A DNA stretch of 9,480 nucleotides, taken from the NCBI GenBank assembly GCA_902796455.1, contig CADBPH010000067.1, positions 1 through 9,480 on the forward strand, in the 5' to 3' direction. Shown here one piece after another: positions 5,938 through 9,480 of this stretch. Below the pieces are notes generated by a model. It had not been told where the DNA came from. It saw nothing but the letters and a program-made list of their open reading frames with translations, and did no database searches. Source of the DNA: an uncultured Bacteroidia bacterium (GTDB lineage: Bacteria; Bacteroidota; Bacteroidia; Bacteroidales; UBA932). Within the stretch, counting starts at the first letter, position 1; each line of letters starts with the position of its first letter. The position numbers were made by a program, and so were the translations under genes.

Positions 5938-7029
5938 ATGATGCGTTCGAAGAATAATTGCCGAAGGATGACCCCCGTCCTGCTGCTGGCCGGTCTCCTG
6001 CTCTGCTGTGCCTGCAGCCGGAAAGCGGATTACATTGTCATCTCCGGCTATGCCCAGGGCGGCACATACACGGTCAAACTGAACCGGCAGGGCCCGTCCG
6101 GACGTGTCCGGACCGCTCCCGAACAGATCAAACAGGCGGTCGATTCCATCCTGTACACCATCGACACAACGCTTTCCGGATACAACCCATCTTCCCTCCT
6201 GAGCCGGTTCAATGCCGGTGAGCGGATACCGGTCAATGACATGTTCCTGGACATATACCGGGAAGCCCGCGCCCTGTGGGAAGAGACCGGCGGCGCACTG
6301 GATGTCGCCGCAGGCGGATTGTTCGACTTGTGGGGCTTCGGGTTCACGGATGACACGCTGCCCCCGGCAGAACGGATCCGGGGCCTGCTCGACTCGGTCG
6401 GCATGCATACCCTGGCGCCCGGCATGGAAGAAGTCCTTGCCCCCGGACGGACCCTCTCCGGATGCGACCTCGCCCTGCGGGAAGGGCTGCATCCGGTCCT
6501 GAACTACAATGCCATCGCCCAGGGATACAGCTGCGACCGGGTTGCGGACTACCTGCACGGAATCGGGGTGAAGGACATGCTGGTGGACATCGGGGAAATC
6601 TACTGCGACGGGAAAAATCCGTCCGGTCGGTCCTGGAGCATCGGTATCGACCGTCCGGTGGACGGGAACAACCAACTGGGTGCCGACCTGGACGGCATCT
6701 GGCAGTCAGGCGGAAAGGCTTGCGGGATTGTCACTTCGGGCAACTACCGGAAATACTATATCCGGAACGGGAAGAAATATGCCCATACCATCGACCCCCG
6801 GACCGGTTATCCGGTTTCCCACACGCTCCTGAGCGCGACCATTGTCGCTCCGGACGCAATGCGGGCGGATGCGTACGCAACCTACTGTATGGTCATCGGA
6901 CTGGATTCCGCCCGGGTCTTCATACAAGAACACCCCGAACTGGAAGGATACTTGATCTACGACCAGGACGGGGAGATGCGGGAATGGGCCTCCGAGGGAT
7001 TCACCCTCGCAGACGGGGTCAATCGGTGA
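5938..7029 (+). CDS. apbE: FAD:protein FMN transferase (ApbE), lipoprotein
   Basis: ApbE transfers FMN from FAD to a Thr/Ser of extracytoplasmic partner proteins such as NqrB, NqrC or RnfG. The 363-residue product has a basic N-terminus, a hydrophobic stretch (13-24) and a Cys-rich lipobox-like end (LLLCCACS), so it is probably an inner-membrane lipoprotein facing the periplasm. Core motifs are visible: FNAGERIPV at 91-99, GGALDVAAGGLFDLWGFG at 118-135, NAIAQGYSCDRVADYL at 191-206, TSGNYRKYY at 266-274, HTIDPRTGYPV at 283-293 and MRADAYATYCMV at 308-319, with D311 the likely metal-binding Asp. The usual IGGEI reads IGEI at 218-221, one Gly short. The 5938 start keeps positive charges before the hydrophobic core; ATG 5968 would remove them. 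No flavoprotein target is in the window. Confidence 0.92.
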   Translation: MMRSKNNCRRMTPVLLLAGLLLCCACSRKADYIVISGYAQGGTYTVKLNRQGPSGRVRTAPEQIKQAVDSILYTIDTTLSGYNPSSLLSRFNAGERIPVNDMFLDIYREARALWEETGGALDVAAGGLFDLWGFGFTDDTLPPAERIRGLLDSVGMHTLAPGMEEVLAPGRTLSGCDLALREGLHPVLNYNAIAQGYSCDRVADYLHGIGVKDMLVDIGEIYCDGKNPSGRSWSIGIDRPVDGNNQLGADLDGIWQSGGKACGIVTSGNYRKYYIRNGKKYAHTIDPRTGYPVSHTLLSATIVAPDAMRADAYATYCMVIGLDSARVFIQEHPELEGYLIYDQDGEMREWASEGFTLADGVNR

Positions 7030-7636
7030 GGTCGGTGACGACCCAGGAATTGTCCAATGCACCCAGGTCGAATGTAAACTCCTTCCCGGCCGGCCGGACC
7101 TCGGAAAAGACCAGATCCGAAACGACAAACTCCGTCACGGTCCCGTCTTTCATGGTCACCGCGGCACCCGCCAGCTGATTCTTGACAAAATACAGCTTCA
7201 GCAGGGACATGTCCATTTTTTCTTTCGGCGACAAAACGCCGGCCGTACAGGCTTTCCCCTTGAACTTGCTCTCCGCGACAGACTGGACCGAGAATGCATC
7301 CCCGACCGAGGCCACAAGCAGGGCGGGGTTGGCGGCATAATCCCGGAAATCCTGGTCGACAGACTCGACAATCACTTCCTTGGCGGTCTTGTCCACCGTC
7401 CAGCGCGTCTTGCCGTCACAATACACATCCAATCCGTCTCCTTGCACATAAAAAGCATCCCCCTGGACGAGGGCAGACCCGCTCCCCTGCAGTTTAACGG
7501 CATTGTTCACGGAATACGTATAGCGGAACGCGACGCGGGAGGACGCCACCTTGGCAGCGAAATCAGTCACCACATTTCCGGCACGGAGCCCCCAGGCCGT
7601 CCCGATCAGCAGGAATAATGTCAGAAAGCGTTTCAT
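7019..7636 (-). CDS. lolA: LolA-like outer membrane lipoprotein carrier
   Basis: LolA ferries lipoproteins across the periplasm from the LolCDE transporter to the outer membrane. The product has 205 residues with a signal peptide (about 1-19, FLTLFLLIGTAWGLRA) and a single LolA-type beta domain. Visible are FRYTYSV near 38, the QGDAFYVQGDGLDVYCDGKTRW region at about 58-79, and YFVKNQLAGAAVTMKDGT at about 149-166. Sequence conservation in Bacteroidetes LolA is low, so the call relies also on length, secretion signal and position right after ftsK, a neighbour relation also known in Escherichia coli. Its ATG lies 1 nt after the ftsK stop, implying translational coupling. Its last 11 bp overlap the end of convergent apbE. 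Confidence 0.82.
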   Translation of the reverse strand: MKRFLTLFLLIGTAWGLRAGNVVTDFAAKVASSRVAFRYTYSVNNAVKLQGSGSALVQGDAFYVQGDGLDVYCDGKTRWTVDKTAKEVIVESVDQDFRDYAANPALLVASVGDAFSVQSVAESKFKGKACTAGVLSPKEKMDMSLLKLYFVKNQLAGAAVTMKDGTVTEFVVSDLVFSEVRPAGKEFTFDLGALDNSWVVTDLTD

Positions 7637-7637
7637 A

Positions 7638-9480
7638 CTACTGGTTCATAAAGGCATTCAGGATACCGTCCAGCTCCGTCAGGTCATTTACCAGAACCTG
7701 CCTGGGTTTCGACCCTTCCTGCGGGCCGACGATGCCGGCCGCTTCGAGCTGGTCCATTACCCTACCGGCCTTTGCATATCCCATGCCAAGGCGGCGCTGC
7801 AAGTCGGAAGTCGAACCTCTCTGGTTCATTACCACCAACTTAGCCGCCTCTACAAAACGCTCGTCCAGATTCTTCATGTCAATCATTCCACCGCCGTCCT
7901 CGACCTGGTCCGGTTCCGGAGCGGGCAGATAATACGGGGTGTTGTAGGATTTCTTGTACCCGGTCTGGTTCCCGATAAACTCCGTCACGGCCCCGATCTC
8001 CTCACTGCTGATAAAGGCGCACTGCACCCGCTCCATATCCACGCCGGCATAATACAGCATGTCCCCTTTTCCGATCAGTTTGTCCGCTCCAGGCGCATCC
8101 AGAATCGTCCGGGAATCGGTCATGGAAAGCACCCGGAAAGCGATACGCGTCGGGAAATTCGCCTTGATCAGACCGGTAATGACATCCACCGAAGGCCGCT
8201 GGGTTGCGATGACCACATGGATACCGGCGGCACGGCCTTTCTGCGCCAGCCGGATGATGGAAGAGGAGATACTCCGGGCGATGGTCTTCACATCGCCGGA
8301 GGCTCCGGTCGACATCGTCAGATCCGCATACTCATCGATCACCACGACAATATAGGGCAAATATTTGTGCCCCTCCGTCGGGAGAAGGTGCCGGTCTTTG
8401 TATTTCTCGTTGTATGACTTGACATTATTGACCATCGCCTTGCTCAGCAAGTCATACCGGGCATCCATCTCGATGCACAGCGACTTGAGGATCTGCTCGG
8501 CCGGCTTGGAATCCTTGGCGATGGCATTGTTGATCTCATCCGCCTCGCTGCCGGCCGTCGGCAAAACGGCCAGGTAATGCTTCAGCAAGCGGGCATAAGC
8601 CGTGAATTCGACCTTCTTCGGATCCACGAAAACGAACTTCAGCTCAGAAGGATGCTTGGCATACAGGAGCGACGTGATCAGGACATTCAGTCCGACGGAT
8701 TTTCCCTGTTTCGTCGCACCCGCGACCAACAGATGCGGGGCATCGGTCAGATCGAAGACCTTCACTTTCTGGGTGATCGTATAACCGATGGCAATCGGCA
8801 ACTCCGCTTTCGTCTCACGGAACGATTCGTCATTGAGCATCGCCTTGAGCGGAACGATGGAAGGACGGTCATTGGCCACTTCGATTCCGACGGAATCCGC
8901 CAGTGTCACAACCCGGACGCCCTTGGCCTGCAGGGACATGGCAATATCATCCTGCAGCCGTTTGATCTGGGAGATGCGGACGCCGGGGGCCGGATACACC
9001 TTGTACAAGGTCACCGTCGGACCGACGATCGCCTTGACATTGTCGACATCGATTTTATACGTCTTGAGGGTTGCGCGGATCTTGTAATTGTTCCGCTTCA
9101 GCTCATCCTGGGAAACCTCCTGCCGGGAGCTCTCGTAATCCTCCAGCAATTCCAGCGGAGGGAAACGGTAATTCTCCAACTCCTCACGAACATCGATCCG
9201 GGTAAGTTCCTCCTGCACATCCGTAGAAAGTTCTTCTCCCTCAATGATTTCCAGAGAATCCGACTCCGGAGCCCGAACATCGGCGGCCACCGGTTCCGCC
9301 TGCGGCTGCGACGAAGGACGGACAGCCGGTCCTTCAACGACAGCTCCCCCGGCAACGGCAGTATCCTCAGAAACAGACATTTGAGATGCATGACTCGGCC
9401 ACTGGAAGGGCGGGATAGGCCCGACCGGAGCGGCCTCGGCAGGCTCGGCATACGGATCTTCTTGCGGCGCCTCGGGAGCA
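7638..9480 (-). CDS. ftsK: DNA translocase FtsK/SpoIIIE, 5' end outside window
   Basis: FtsK pumps chromosomal DNA through the closing septum and helps resolve chromosome dimers. The frame is open to the right edge, so about 614 C-terminal residues are present and the N-terminal membrane domain is missing. Counting from an internal Met at 9380, residues 1-60 are an Ala/Pro/Glu-rich linker, 95-200 the alpha domain, and 205-470 the RecA-like motor. The motor has Walker A GATKQGKS at 221-228, VDPKKVEFT at 252-260, Walker B IVVVIDEYADL at 344-354 and RGxxGIHVVIATQRP at 383-395. Residues about 505-570 are the winged-helix gamma domain (RGSTSDLQRRLGMGYAKAGR) that reads oriented DNA repeats. Met 9380 is not the true start because the linker continues upstream (e.g. 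PYAEPAEAAPVGP). It forms a unit with lolA. Confidence 0.95.
   Translation of the reverse strand, partial: APEAPQEDPYAEPAEAAPVGPIPPFQWPSHASQMSVSEDTAVAGGAVVEGPAVRPSSQPQAEPVAADVRAPESDSLEIIEGEELSTDVQEELTRIDVREELENYRFPPLELLEDYESSRQEVSQDELKRNNYKIRATLKTYKIDVDNVKAIVGPTVTLYKVYPAPGVRISQIKRLQDDIAMSLQAKGVRVVTLADSVGIEVANDRPSIVPLKAMLNDESFRETKAELPIAIGYTITQKVKVFDLTDAPHLLVAGATKQGKSVGLNVLITSLLYAKHPSELKFVFVDPKKVEFTAYARLLKHYLAVLPTAGSEADEINNAIAKDSKPAEQILKSLCIEMDARYDLLSKAMVNNVKSYNEKYKDRHLLPTEGHKYLPYIVVVIDEYADLTMSTGASGDVKTIARSISSSIIRLAQKGRAAGIHVVIATQRPSVDVITGLIKANFPTRIAFRVLSMTDSRTILDAPGADKLIGKGDMLYYAGVDMERVQCAFISSEEIGAVTEFIGNQTGYKKSYNTPYYLPAPEPDQVEDGGGMIDMKNLDERFVEAAKLVVMNQRGSTSDLQRRLGMGYAKAGRVMDQLEAAGIVGPQEGSKPRQVLVNDLTELDGILNAFMNQ

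Noticed and set aside
7551..8417. Plus-strand frame of 288 codons opposite lolA and ftsK
   Set aside because: The minus strand carries clear FtsK motor and gamma-domain motifs; the plus frame has none.
9378..9380. ATG at 9380 as the ftsK start
   Set aside because: The frame continues upstream to the window edge in the same Pro/Ala/Glu-rich linker, and the membrane domain would be missing.
1..9480. tRNA, rRNA, CRISPR array, insertion sequence or phage genes
   Set aside because: Nearly all bases are in recognisable protein genes, and the short gaps hold no such structures.

Overview
The window looks like a gene-dense piece of a moderately high-GC Bacteroidales chromosome. This rests on the Bacteroidetes-type promoter upstream of ackA (TTTG, 20-nt spacer, TAACTTTG), a lipoprotein with a C-terminal FISUMP domain, an ftsK-lolA pair, and a LemA/TPM cluster with a Gly-rich YgcG-like protein. 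I cannot assign family or genus from the sequence alone. There are no RNA genes, CRISPR arrays, insertion sequences or attachment sites. No gene-free gap exceeds about 91 bases.

Layout from left to right. (1) 1-1713, minus strand: an acyl-phosphate module. An acetate-kinase-family gene is followed 18 nt later by a phosphate butyryltransferase-type gene that runs off the left edge. (2) 1714-1804: a divergent control region with a good ackA promoter and a 12-bp perfect palindrome over the expected transcription start. (3) 1805-2890, plus strand: an unusually short ComEC/Rec2 protein that is essentially only the membrane competence core. (4) 2937-5847, minus strand: four closely packed genes, transcribed as a FISUMP surface lipoprotein, LemA, a soluble TPM protein, then a membrane-anchored TPM protein with a Gly-rich tail. 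(5) 5848-5937: a second divergent control region. (6) 5938-7029, plus strand: an ApbE-type FAD:protein FMN transferase lipoprotein. (7) 7019-9480, minus strand: an FtsK DNA translocase, 5'-truncated by the right edge, followed 1 nt later by a LolA-like periplasmic lipoprotein carrier. The lolA 3' end overlaps apbE by 11 bp, tail to tail.

How the genes work together. The kinase and phosphotransacylase should interconvert acyl-CoA, acyl-phosphate and free acid with ATP gain. A Phe-to-Ala change in the kinase acyl pocket, together with a Ptb-type rather than Pta-type partner, suggests an acid larger than acetate. The lipoprotein/LemA/TPM block is probably one envelope-related transcription unit of unknown function. 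FtsK and LolA are conserved housekeeping neighbours. I did not find a clearly new multi-gene defence or mobile system. The best leads are the altered acyl-pocket kinase, the minimal ComEC and the FISUMP-LemA-TPM-TPM arrangement.
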